DNA of 52,007 nucleotides from Candidatus Latescibacterota bacterium (GTDB lineage: Bacteria > Latescibacterota > UBA2968 > UBA8231), in NCBI GenBank assembly GCA_022826515.1, contig JAJDUT010000034.1, forward strand, positions 1-52,007, written 5' to 3'. A program made the translations under genes and the position numbers. A model generated the notes under the pieces. The model saw only the letters and a program-made list of their open reading frames with translations. It did not search any database and was not told the DNA's origin. This document shows positions 18,498-26,652 of the stretch, piece by piece (position 1 is the first letter of the stretch; each line of letters begins with the position of its first letter).

Positions 18498-19991
18498 ATG
18501 GGTAAACCCACTGGATTCATCGAATTTACACGCGAGTTGCCGCAAGACCGCGACCCGTTAGAGCGCGTCGCGGACTGGGACGAGTTCCACGAGCACTTTC
18601 CCGACGGGCGCCTGCAGGATCAGGGTGCGCGCTGCATGGACTGCGGCATCCCCTTTTGCCACTTGGGCGACATCGTCAGTCAGGGCGACAAAGGCTCTGG
18701 CTGCCCGATCAACAACCTAATCCCCGAATGGAACGACTTGGTCTATCGCGGATTGTGGCAGGAGGCGCTAGAGCGGCTGCACAAGACTAACAACTTCCCG
18801 GAGTTTACTGGCCGGGTCTGCCCGGCACCCTGCGAGGGGGCCTGCGTGGTGGGGATCAACGCGCCGCCGGTGACGATCAAGAGCGTCGAGTGCGCCATTG
18901 TCGATAAGGGCTTTGAGATGGGCTGGGTTGTGCCCGAGCCGCCCGACAAGCGCACCGGCAAGAAGGTCGCCGTCGTCGGCTCAGGCCCCGCGGGCTTGGC
19001 CTGTGCCGCCCAGCTCAATCGCGCCGGCCACTGGGTGACCGTGTACGAGCGGGCCGATCGCATCGGCGGCTTGCTGATGTACGGAATACCCAACATGAAG
19101 CTCGACAAGAAAAAGGTGGTGCAGCGCCGGATCGACCTCATGGAGGCCGAGGGCGTCAAGTTCGTCACCCGCACCGAGATCGGCGCGGATCTCCCGGCGA
19201 CCCAGTTAGTGGAAGAAAACGACGCGCTGGTGCTCTGCGGTGGGGCCACCAAGCCCAACGATCTGCCGATTGAGGGGCGAGATCTGCAAGGCATTTACTT
19301 TGCGATGAACTTTTTGCACGCCAATACCAAGAGCCTGCTCGACTCCAATCACGCGGACGGCAACTACATCTCGGCCCAGGACAAGCACGTGATCGTCATC
19401 GGCGGCGGCGACACCGGCACTGACTGCGTCGGCACGTCAATGCGCCACGGATGCAAGACGCTTTCGCAATTCGAGATCATGCCGCGACCGCCGGACGAGC
19501 GCGCGCCCGACAACCCTTGGCCGCAGTGGCCCAACGTCTATAAGCTCGACTACGGCCAGGAGGAGGCCAAAGCCCGCTTCGGCGACGACCCGCGCACGTA
19601 TCTGATTATGACCCAGCGGTTCGTCGGCGACGACGAGGGCCACGTCAAGGAGCTGCACACGGTCAATATCGAGTGGGACAAGGACGAAAATGGCCGCTTC
19701 AAGCCCGTGCCGATCGAGGGCACCGAGAAGGTCTGGCCGGCCGATTTGGTGCTGTTGGCGATGGGGTTTCGCGGGCCAGAGGACGCAATGATCGAACAGC
19801 TAGGCGTCGAGCGCGATGAGCGCTCCAACGCCCGCGCTGAGCACGAGAAATACGCCACCAGCGTCGAAGGCGTTTTTGCGGCTGGCGACATGCGGCGCGG
19901 CCAGAGTTTGGTCGTGTGGGCGATCAACGAAGGGCGGGGTGCGGCCCGCGAGGTGGATCGCTACCTGATGGGCAGCACGCAGTTACCCTGA
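18498..19991 (+). CDS. gltD: Glutamate synthase small (beta) subunit
   Basis: The 497-residue flavoprotein passes electrons from NADPH through FAD and Fe-S clusters to GltB. It has the N-terminal cysteine-rich region ([38 protein letters not shown]) and an FAD-binding site ([17 protein letters not shown]). It continues with [13 protein letters not shown], the NADPH-binding GxGxxG-type site ([16 protein letters not shown]) and a final FAD motif ([19 protein letters not shown]). It is co-transcribed with gltB and followed by a strong terminator. Confidence 0.98.
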   Translation: MGKPTGFIEFTRELPQDRDPLERVADWDEFHEHFPDGRLQDQGARCMDCGIPFCHLGDIVSQGDKGSGCPINNLIPEWNDLVYRGLWQEALERLHKTNNFPEFTGRVCPAPCEGACVVGINAPPVTIKSVECAIVDKGFEMGWVVPEPPDKRTGKKVAVVGSGPAGLACAAQLNRAGHWVTVYERADRIGGLLMYGIPNMKLDKKKVVQRRIDLMEAEGVKFVTRTEIGADLPATQLVEENDALVLCGGATKPNDLPIEGRDLQGIYFAMNFLHANTKSLLDSNHADGNYISAQDKHVIVIGGGDTGTDCVGTSMRHGCKTLSQFEIMPRPPDERAPDNPWPQWPNVYKLDYGQEEAKARFGDDPRTYLIMTQRFVGDDEGHVKELHTVNIEWDKDENGRFKPVPIEGTEKVWPADLVLLAMGFRGPEDAMIEQLGVERDERSNARAEHEKYATSVEGVFAAGDMRRGQSLVVWAINEGRGAAREVDRYLMGSTQLP

Positions 19992-20010
19992 GCGGCGGCA
20001 GGTTGGACGA

Positions 20011-20047
20011 AAAAGGGGGAACCTCTAAAGGAGGTTCCCCTTTTTTT
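20011..20047. terminator. Rho-independent terminator, gltBD end
   Basis: Perfect 10-bp arms GGGGAACCTC (20016-20025) and GAGGTTCCCC (20031-20040) enclose a 5-base loop. They are followed by seven T and preceded by four A, so the hairpin could act in both directions. It lies between gltD and the convergent NicO-type gene. Confidence 0.93.
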
Positions 20048-20091
20048 GTGTGAGGGACTGGGATCCGCGCCAAGTGCAATGGGTGCTTTCC

Positions 20092-21276
20092 CTACATAAT
20101 TCCCGAGTGCATTAGCGTTTTGAAAGTTATGGCGCAGCCGACGACGATGATGACCACTGCACTCGCAATGGGCAGCCGTTGAATCCAGCGGCTGTCGCCC
20201 GAGAAGCGCTCCACGAGTGGTCGCGCCTTGACGATGAGCACGCCGACGGCGATGAGAATTGAGGCCAGCCCAACACTGAAGGCCACCAAAAGCAGCAGAC
20301 CAAAGGCGACGCGATGCAAGGCCACCGCTAGCAACAGGATCACCAAGGCCCCCGTACAAGGCACGATCCCGCCGGAAATCCCCAGCGTTAGCAAACTGCC
20401 GAGGGTTACTTTGTCCGGTATTTCATGGCTGTGGCCGTGGTGATGTTCCCCATGAGAGTGATCGTGGTGGCCGTGGTGCTCTTCTTTATGGCTATAGCCA
20501 TGTCCGTGGTGATGTTCCTCTTCGCGGTTATGGGTGTGTCCGTGATGATGCTCTCCATGGGCGTGGCTGTGGACGTGCTCGTGGAGATGTTCTTCTTCAT
20601 GGGTGTGCTCGTGGAGATGCTCTCCATGGGCGTAGCTGTGGACGTGCTCGTGGAGATATTCTTCTTCATGGGTGTGTCCGTGGAGATACGCTCCATGGGC
20701 GTGGCTGTGGCTGTGCTCGTGGAGATGCTCTTCTTCATGGGAATGTTCGTGATGATGCTCTCCATGGGCGTGGCTGGGAACAAGGCCGCGGCCTCTGAGA
20801 TGATTGACCAAAAGCCATGTGCCTAGCCCCATGATCAGGAGACCGGACGCCGTGCCGAGCCAGGGAAAAATTTGTTCCGGCAGGATGTACTGGGAGGCAA
20901 AAAGCGCTACTAGGCCCAACAAAATGACGCTGGAGGTATGCGTGAGGGCGACTACCCCGCCGAGGAAAAGGGCATTGCCCACGGTGCCGCGCGCGCCGAC
21001 GAGATAGGCGGCGACGATGGTCTTGCCGTGTCCTGGCTCTAGCCCGTGGGCTGCGCCGAGGAAAAGGGCCAGCGCCAACGCCCCCACGATCAGGCCTAAG
21101 CTCAGCTCTTCAGAGCGCAACATATCGCTGAGGGCGTCCGTTTCTCCCTCCTCAGCAGTTACTGTTCCGACGGGTAACCGTCCCGCTTCGCCAATCTCAT
21201 CTCCCCAAGCCGAGGCTGCAATCGCCATCGCTACTAGTGCTAATAGTATTCGCTGTATCGCTCGTTCTATGGACAT
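20092..21276 (-). CDS. NicO/RcnA-type nickel-cobalt exporter with giant histidine-rich loop
   Basis: The 394-residue inner-membrane protein starts at ATG 21276 (GGAG upstream; hydrophobic signal-like N-terminus ending SAWG). Helices around residues 58-158 contain the NicO signature HGLEPGHGK, and the last ~110 residues hold three more helices (SLLTLGISGGIVPCTGALVI). Between them, residues ~169-284 form a cytoplasmic or periplasmic loop made almost only of His, Glu, Gly and Ser, built from a 23-residue repeat (HAHGEHLHEHTHEEEHLHEH type). RcnA itself has a much shorter His loop. Expected role: efflux of Ni/Co, with the loop as a metal buffer or sensor. A Zn or other specificity cannot be excluded. 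Confidence 0.85.
   Translation of the reverse strand: MSIERAIQRILLALVAMAIAASAWGDEIGEAGRLPVGTVTAEEGETDALSDMLRSEELSLGLIVGALALALFLGAAHGLEPGHGKTIVAAYLVGARGTVGNALFLGGVVALTHTSSVILLGLVALFASQYILPEQIFPWLGTASGLLIMGLGTWLLVNHLRGRGLVPSHAHGEHHHEHSHEEEHLHEHSHSHAHGAYLHGHTHEEEYLHEHVHSYAHGEHLHEHTHEEEHLHEHVHSHAHGEHHHGHTHNREEEHHHGHGYSHKEEHHGHHDHSHGEHHHGHSHEIPDKVTLGSLLTLGISGGIVPCTGALVILLLAVALHRVAFGLLLLVAFSVGLASILIAVGVLIVKARPLVERFSGDSRWIQRLPIASAVVIIVVGCAITFKTLMHSGIM
20553..20768. repeat. 69-bp tandem repeat coding the His-rich loop
   Basis: The string CTCCATGGG recurs at 20553, 20622, 20691 and 20760, exactly 69 bases apart. The intervening sequences are near-identical (GCGTGGCTGTGGACGTGCTC-like). Each unit codes 23 residues on the minus strand. 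The regular period shows that the loop grew by tandem duplication and could vary in copy number between strains. Confidence 0.85.
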
Positions 21277-21505
21277 GGGTTTTCTCCACGGTAGGCGCTC
21301 CTTCGGCACTCTGGAGTGTCTTAGGATGATGGGAGCCGTAGTTGCGCAAGGTTGGAGGCAACAGTGGATAGGACCGAATAAACAGCGTTTCTGATGGTGG
21401 GTCAAGCTGCGCTCGCTCCTTCAGATGATCCCTTTCGTTGACATCATTTTCTAAGAGATATACTCTTCCTCCTACCTTCTAGTCGCTGCTGCCGAGGTGC
21501 TGCCC

Positions 21506-22660
21506 ATGATTATCGACTCCCATGCCTACTGCTTCCCCCCGGCCGACTCTCCCGCCGGACATCCCACTGCCGCTGACCACTTGCGCTGGGTCCAGGGCGG
21601 TCAGGCCTCTCACCACCAGCCCGCTTGGCGCATCCGCGACCGCGCACCGGCTTCTTCCGATGTGCTGGCAGCTCCCGGTGGGGCCATGGACTTCGACAAC
21701 CTGCCCGATGTCAACTTCCGCGTCGATCACGACAAGGGCCGGGTGGTGTGGACGATTGACGGCGAGGATTTCACCAAGCAGTTCTATCCGCCCGATTTGC
21801 CCCACTTGGAGTACACGCCTCACAATCTGCTGGCCGAGATGGACTACGCTGGTGTCGATAAAGTCCTGTTGCACGTCGATGCCATGTTGGGCCGCGATCC
21901 CGCGTTCCAGGCGGAGTCGGTCGCCGTCGATCCAGAGCGCATTTATTCGATGGCCCCCGTTGATGAGTGGCGCTTGGCTGGCGAACTCGATGCCGTCATC
22001 GCCGAAACCGTCGCGGCCGTTGAGCAGCACGGCCTGCACGCGATCAAATTCAACCCGCCTCATGCCTATTACTATCGTTCCGACCCGTGGGATGGGGAGC
22101 ACTTGCGTCCGTTTTGGGAGGTGGTGGCCGCGCTCGGCGTGCCTGTGTTCTTTACGCTCGGCACCGGGCCGGGCGAAGCGTCGGTGTTGCAGACCGTGGA
22201 GAGCCAGCGGCGCGGCTACCTAGCCGAGCTCGACATCTTGGTGCGCTGGATGGAGCGCTACCCGGACGTGCTGTGCAGCCTCACGCATGGCTTTCCGTGG
22301 CGTCTTTTCCTCGACGACGATCCCGCCGGTTCTCCGAGTCGGATTGATCTGCCCGACGAGATATGGGCTCCCTTTGCCAATCCGAATTTGAGCATAGAGG
22401 TCTGCTTCCCGGTGCGCCTCGGCGACTTGTTCGACTATCCGTACCGCGAACTGTGGCCGACGCTTGAGCAGATGGTCGAGCGCATTGGTGCCGAGCGGCT
22501 GCTGTGGGGTACGGACATGCCCTTCCAGAACCGGTTTTGCACCTATCGCCAGTCGCGCCGCTGGATTGAGGATTACTGCGAGTTCCTCTCCGCCGAGAAT
22601 CTGGCTGCGATCATGGGAGGTACCTGTGCGCGCGTGCTCGGCTTGAGAATTAGGAATTAG
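21506..22660 (+). CDS. Amidohydrolase family protein (Amidohydro_2-like)
   Basis: The 384-residue TIM-barrel hydrolase-like protein starts at ATG 21506 after GAGGTG; an upstream in-frame GTG at 21497 is less likely. Features of the PF04909 type are an N-terminal DSHAY where HxH is usual, KFNPPHAYYY mid-protein, SLTHGFPW and the C-terminal LLWGTDMPF with the metal-site Asp. The first metal motif has only one His, so metal binding may be altered. Related enzymes are decarboxylases or lactonases. Substrate unknown. The next gene, 74 bases on and in the same direction, encodes a sugar-type oxidoreductase, so they may share a catabolic pathway. Confidence 0.75.
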   Translation: MIIDSHAYCFPPADSPAGHPTAADHLRWVQGGQASHHQPAWRIRDRAPASSDVLAAPGGAMDFDNLPDVNFRVDHDKGRVVWTIDGEDFTKQFYPPDLPHLEYTPHNLLAEMDYAGVDKVLLHVDAMLGRDPAFQAESVAVDPERIYSMAPVDEWRLAGELDAVIAETVAAVEQHGLHAIKFNPPHAYYYRSDPWDGEHLRPFWEVVAALGVPVFFTLGTGPGEASVLQTVESQRRGYLAELDILVRWMERYPDVLCSLTHGFPWRLFLDDDPAGSPSRIDLPDEIWAPFANPNLSIEVCFPVRLGDLFDYPYRELWPTLEQMVERIGAERLLWGTDMPFQNRFCTYRQSRRWIEDYCEFLSAENLAAIMGGTCARVLGLRIRN

Positions 22661-22734
22661 GAATTCCCGGTACTTGCGTATGTGTACTCGGCCTCGGGGC
22701 CTGATGATTTGGAGCAACCTAAGGAGGAATTACC

Positions 22735-23811
22735 ATGGCAGGAGAAACGAGATACCGGGCAGCGATCGTGGGATTGGGCTTTATTGGAGGTGCGGATCAG
22801 GTGTCGGGCGATGCCCTCGGCCAGCTCGTCGAGGACCTCGACGGCACGCATGTCGGAGCACTGCGCAATCACGATCGGGTCGATCTAGTCGCTGGTAGCA
22901 GCCGCGACGACGGGCGGCGCGAGCGCTTCCACGCGCGCTATGGCGTGCCCGCGTTCGCCGACTGGCGCGAGATGTTCCGTGCAGCCGCGCCCCTCGACAT
23001 CGTCTCGATCGCCACGTACACCCCCGTTCACGCTGAGATCACCCAAGCGGCCATAGAAGCCGGTGCCCGCGCCATCTACTGCGAAAAGCCCATTGCGGCG
23101 ACGGTCGCCGAGGCCGAGGGTATGCTATCCGTCTGCAACGAGGCCGATGCCCTGCTCGTCATCAACCACAACCTGCGCTTCCACCCCGGCTATCGGGGGC
23201 TGCGCGACCGCATCGCCGCTGGTGCGCTCGGCACGTTGACCTCGGCCTCGCTCCAGTGGACCTCTGGCCGCCTCGGCAACGTTGGCACGCACATGATCGA
23301 CGCCGTGCAGATGGTCACTGGCCTGCCGGTGACTGCTGTCTCCGGCACTCTCGATCTGTCTAGAAAACCCGACTGTCGCGGCGACGACTTTACCGATCCG
23401 GGCGGCTGGGGCTTGTTGCGACTCGGACGCGATTTGCCTGTGGTCGCTGGTGCGCCGCAGGGCGACTTGATTTGTACGGTTGACGCGGCTGACTACGGCA
23501 CTGCGCCGCCGCGCCACCGCTTCCACGGCACAGAGGGCTACGCCATCTGCCGCAACCGCGACATTGAGATCGTGCGCGGCGACGACCGCGAATTCCTGCC
23601 CGACGACTCTCCGGACAGCGGCATGGACCGGGCCGTGGCCGAGATTGTCCGTTGGCTCGACGGGGAGGGGGCCTTCTCCTACGATGCGGGGGAAGCCGTG
23701 CGCACGCTAGAGGCGATCATTGCCTTTCACGCCTCCCACCGCGCTGGCGGCGCTTGGGTCGAGTTGCCGCTGCGCGGCGACGACCGCGATATAGTTCTGC
23801 ACAGCGGCTGA
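22735..23811 (+). CDS. Gfo/Idh/MocA family NAD(P)-dependent oxidoreductase
   Basis: The 358-residue protein has the Rossmann motif GLGFIGG near the N-terminus, VSIATYTPVHAEI, and the family-defining EKP (IYCEKPIAATVAEAE, about residue 120). The C-terminal alpha/beta domain includes GTHMIDAVQMVTG (His-containing active-site helix), HGTEGYAI and SGMDRAVAEIVRWLDG. Members oxidise or reduce sugars, inositols and related compounds. It has a near-perfect AAGGAGG ribosome-binding site. It ends six bases from the convergent ABC ATPase gene. Confidence 0.9.
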   Translation: MAGETRYRAAIVGLGFIGGADQVSGDALGQLVEDLDGTHVGALRNHDRVDLVAGSSRDDGRRERFHARYGVPAFADWREMFRAAAPLDIVSIATYTPVHAEITQAAIEAGARAIYCEKPIAATVAEAEGMLSVCNEADALLVINHNLRFHPGYRGLRDRIAAGALGTLTSASLQWTSGRLGNVGTHMIDAVQMVTGLPVTAVSGTLDLSRKPDCRGDDFTDPGGWGLLRLGRDLPVVAGAPQGDLICTVDAADYGTAPPRHRFHGTEGYAICRNRDIEIVRGDDREFLPDDSPDSGMDRAVAEIVRWLDGEGAFSYDAGEAVRTLEAIIAFHASHRAGGAWVELPLRGDDRDIVLHSG

Positions 23812-23817
23812 GGCCGC

Positions 23818-24591
23818 TCACCCCTTCGGCACCACGAGGGCGCGGTCGCCGTAGGGGATTGAATCCATTTCAGTGTCGTAGATCCGCTCCAGAAAGTCGC
23901 GGTCCCACGGCCGCTCGGCCGCTGGCAGCCGCTCCACCGTACCATCCTTGAGAAAAATGAAGTGGTCTCCGTAGAGGAAGGCGCTGTTGGGGTCGTGCAG
24001 GACGGCGAGGACGGTGAGGTCGGCATCGACCAACTCGCGGATTAGGCGCAGTAGGTGCGCTTGGTTGAGGAAGTCGAGGTGCGAACTCGGCTCGTCGAGG
24101 AGGATGAGACGGGGCTGTTGGGCTAGGACTCGGGCGATGCGGACGAGTTGTTGTTCCCCCCCTGATAGTTCGGTATAGGGGCGGTCCTTCAGGTGGATAA
24201 CGCCGACCCGCTCTAGCGCGGCGATGCCGATTTCCACGTCTTCCTTCTTGGGAACGTAAGAGACGTAGCTGGCGCGGCCAGTCAGGACTACGTCCTGCAC
24301 GGAAAAGGGGAAAACCGGCCGGTGGTGCTGGGGCAGAAAGCCGAGGACGCGGGCCCGCCGCCGGGACGAGAAGGAGCGGAGCTCCTCCCCCATGATATGC
24401 ACGTTGCCGCGCTCGAAGTCGAGGAAACCGCCTAAAATGCGCATGAGCGTTGACTTGCCGCTGCCGTTCTTGCCGAGTAGGACGGTGAACTGCCCTGTCG
24501 GGATCTCCAGCGAGATCTCGTTGAGAATCGGCCTCTCTTCGTAGGCAAAGGAGAGATTCTCTACTTGGATGGCCGGTGCTAAGTCTCCCAT
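23818..24591 (-). CDS. ABC transporter ATPase, FecE/BtuD type
   Basis: The 257-residue ATPase has Walker A GKNGSGKST, Q-loop LPQHH, signature LSGGEQQLVRIA, Walker B RLILLDEPSSHLD and switch His in VLHDPN. It belongs to the family that powers import of siderophores, haem or cobalamin. It is the last gene of the operon TonB receptor / binding protein / permease / ATPase, and its start overlaps the permease end by 13 bases. Confidence 0.95.
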   Translation of the reverse strand: MGDLAPAIQVENLSFAYEERPILNEISLEIPTGQFTVLLGKNGSGKSTLMRILGGFLDFERGNVHIMGEELRSFSSRRRARVLGFLPQHHRPVFPFSVQDVVLTGRASYVSYVPKKEDVEIGIAALERVGVIHLKDRPYTELSGGEQQLVRIARVLAQQPRLILLDEPSSHLDFLNQAHLLRLIRELVDADLTVLAVLHDPNSAFLYGDHFIFLKDGTVERLPAAERPWDRDFLERIYDTEMDSIPYGDRALVVPKG

Positions 24592-25586
24592 CCAATCTGC
24601 GCCTTTTTGAGGAGGAAGATGAAGAACGGCCCGCCGAGCAGGGTAGTGAAGACCCCGACCGGGATTTCAAAGGAAGCCAACGTGCGCGAGCAGGTATCGA
24701 CCAGCAGCAAAAAGGCCCCGCCAAAGGCAAAGGAGGCCGGCAGGGTGTGGCGGTTGTCCGGCCCCAGCATCATGCGCACCATGTGCGGCACGGCGAGGCC
24801 AATCATGCCGATGACGCCGGCCACGGCAATCGCCGCGGAGGCGGCCAAGGTGGCTGGAATGAGGATTAACACCCGCTCCCGCTCTGGGTTTAGGCCGACC
24901 GCGCGCGCTTCTTCGTCGCCTTGAGCTAGCACGTTCATGCGCCAGCGAAAGAGGAAGAGCCAGATTACGCCAATGCCTATCCCCGGGGCGGCGGAGTACA
25001 GCTTGGCCCAGCTCGAATTGTGCAGGTTGCCCATAGTCCAGTGGACGATGGTTTGCAGCTTGTACGGGTCGGTGAGGAACTGGACGATGGTCAGCAGGGC
25101 CGTGAAGATTCCGGTGACGATCACTCCCGAGAGAATGAGGGAGACGACCGACACGGTCTTGCGAGTGCGGGCCAAGAAGTAAGCCAAGCCCACGGCGAGC
25201 AGGCCAAAGCCGAAGGCCGTAGGCTGGAGTGGTAGGAACGGCAGGACTAGGGCTATGGCTGCGCCAAAGGCGGCACCAGAGGAAAGCCCGAGGATGTAGG
25301 GAGCCACGAGGGGATTGCGAAACAGCGCCTGCAAGGCGTTGCCTGCTGCGGCCAAGGCACCCCCCACCAGAAAGGTGAGGAGAATGCGCGGCAAGCGCAC
25401 CTCCCACACGATCGTCCCCACCAGCGACTCTTCGGTTCCGGCGGCGGGTCCGCGAAAGATCAGGCCGTAGAGCCAGACGAGAATCTCCCACGCCCCGGCG
25501 CTGGCCGAAGGACCGAGCAGCAGGGAGCCGAAGAGGATCGGCAGCGGCAGGGCGTAAATAAGACGGCGGCGCAACGCGCTATTCAC
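24579..25586 (-). CDS. ABC transporter permease, FecCD/BtuC type
   Basis: The 335-residue membrane protein has about ten hydrophobic helices. FecCD-family landmarks are RLPRILLTFLVGGALAAAGN, ALFRNPLVAPYILGLSSGA, VGLAVPHMVRMMLGPDNR and the C-terminal PVGVFTTLLGGPFFIFLLKK. The start is GTG 25586, whose GTGA overlaps the TGA of the binding-protein gene, implying translational coupling. A much longer frame to 25871 only reads through the upstream gene. Function: inner-membrane channel for a metal chelate or cobalamin-like substrate. Confidence 0.94.
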   Translation of the reverse strand: MNSALRRRLIYALPLPILFGSLLLGPSASAGAWEILVWLYGLIFRGPAAGTEESLVGTIVWEVRLPRILLTFLVGGALAAAGNALQALFRNPLVAPYILGLSSGAAFGAAIALVLPFLPLQPTAFGFGLLAVGLAYFLARTRKTVSVVSLILSGVIVTGIFTALLTIVQFLTDPYKLQTIVHWTMGNLHNSSWAKLYSAAPGIGIGVIWLFLFRWRMNVLAQGDEEARAVGLNPERERVLILIPATLAASAAIAVAGVIGMIGLAVPHMVRMMLGPDNRHTLPASFAFGGAFLLLVDTCSRTLASFEIPVGVFTTLLGGPFFIFLLKKAQIGWET

Positions 25587-26608
25587 GGGCCGTCTCCTGT
25601 CCCGTATGAGAGAGACGGCAACTCTCCGAGCCGTCCCCCGTATAGCTTGTTTAGTAGGTCGGCCCTCAGCTCTTCTAGGTCTTTTGCGGAAAAGCGGTCT
25701 GGATGGCACCAGCGGGCGACGAGATCGACGGTGAAGATGTACTTGAGGGTCCAGAAGTCGCACGAGAAGGGATCGGGCAGTTCGCGCACCCGCCCGTTGC
25801 GCACGGCCGCAAGCGAGCGCCAGCCGGACAGTTCGCCTATGTCTTCGACATTGAGCCGGTCGTTGCACCACATGACGATTAGCTCTGGATTCCAGACGAG
25901 GACGTTTTCGAGATTGACGATGAGGTGCTCTAGCTCGCTGTCGGCCGCCACGTTGGTTCCCCCGGCTAGGTCAATCAGTTCCTGCACGGTGCTGTTGCGG
26001 CCGGCCGTCTCCAGCGGTCCTTGGTCCCACATGAAGTACACGCGCGGCTTGGCTTCTCCTTCGCCGAGGGCGGTTTTGCGCTGCACTGCTTCCAACTCAT
26101 CTTGGGCAATGGCGAGGAGCTCGGCCGCTCGCTCTTGGGTGCCGGTCAGTTCGCCGAGGGCAGTGATCTCGCGGTGAATGTCCGCAAAGCGCTCGATATA
26201 GACGCCGAAGACCGGGATGCCTTTTTCTTCGAGGGCGGCGATGGACTCCTCCTGACCGGCCCAGAGGATGACTAGGTCTGGCTGTAGCGCCACCATGCTC
26301 TCAATGTTGACGAAGTCCCAGTTCCCCGGCGTCGGTAGGGTGCGCTCGCAGATGCGTTTGTCCATAGCCGCGTAGTACGGGAAGACGCTCTCTTGGTAGA
26401 TATTGGTCGAAATGCCGACGAGACGCGCTTCGGCTCCGAGCATGTACAGGCCGGTGAGGGCGCTTTCGAGCAGGCAGACGATGCGCTCGGCCGGCTTGTC
26501 TAGCTCGATGCGGCGACCGCGGAAGTCGGTGGCCGCCACGCCTTCGGCGAGAGCCGGGGCACCGGCGAGCAGGAGAAAAAATATTATAGCCATCAGTTGG
26601 GACCGCAC
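25583..26608 (-). CDS. Periplasmic metal-chelate binding protein (BtuF/FepB-like)
   Basis: The 341-residue protein has a signal peptide (MRSQLMAIIFFLLLAGAPALA) and the two-lobe helical-backbone layout of cluster A/class III binding proteins. The N-lobe starts TDFRGRRIELDKPAERIVCL; conserved ESMVALQPDLVILW and the C-lobe GGTNVAADSELEHL ... WNPELIVMW follow. The start GTG 26608 (GATGGGG upstream) is chosen because it supplies the Arg before the hydrophobic core; ATG 26593 is an alternative. Expected to pass substrate from the TonB receptor to the permease. Substrate (siderophore, haem, cobalamin) is not decided. Confidence 0.88.
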   Translation of the reverse strand: MRSQLMAIIFFLLLAGAPALAEGVAATDFRGRRIELDKPAERIVCLLESALTGLYMLGAEARLVGISTNIYQESVFPYYAAMDKRICERTLPTPGNWDFVNIESMVALQPDLVILWAGQEESIAALEEKGIPVFGVYIERFADIHREITALGELTGTQERAAELLAIAQDELEAVQRKTALGEGEAKPRVYFMWDQGPLETAGRNSTVQELIDLAGGTNVAADSELEHLIVNLENVLVWNPELIVMWCNDRLNVEDIGELSGWRSLAAVRNGRVRELPDPFSCDFWTLKYIFTVDLVARWCHPDRFSAKDLEELRADLLNKLYGGRLGELPSLSYGTGDGP

Positions 26609-26609
26609 C

Positions 26610-26650
26610 CCATCGGTGTAGGGGCGGTTCGCGAACCGCCCCTACGATGG
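26610..26650. repeat. 28-bp perfect palindrome inside the uptake operon
   Basis: Perfect 14-bp arms GTAGGGGCGGTTCG (26618-26631) and CGAACCGCCCCTAC (26632-26645), extended by CCATCG/CGATGG-like flanks with a two-base bulge. It fills the gap between the TonB receptor stop (26653) and the binding-protein start (26608). Transcribed, it would form a very stable hairpin without a U-run. It resembles dispersed REP-type elements and may tune expression within the operon. Confidence 0.85.
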
Positions 26651-26652
26651 CG

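Noticed and set aside
20425..20826. Val/Met-rich plus-strand frame that looks like a membrane protein
   Set aside because: It is the complement of the histidine-rich repeat of the NicO-type gene; CAT/CAC codons read as ATG/GTG on the other strand.
21277..21500. Cobalamin or nickel-cobalt riboswitch before the NicO-type gene
   Set aside because: No conserved core could be matched on the minus strand; only generic short complementarities are seen.
22645..22665. Short AATTAGG tandem at the end of the amidohydrolase gene
   Set aside because: Only two full units; too short to call a repeat element, although it shapes the last codons of the gene.
23870..24730. 286-residue minus-strand frame across the ABC ATPase and permease genes
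   Set aside because: Low-complexity Arg/Pro/Ser translation in another frame of clear ABC genes.
25587..25871. N-terminal extension of the FecCD permease to 430 residues
   Set aside because: It overlaps the binding-protein gene in another frame; GTG 25586 in a GTGA overlap gives a normal family start.
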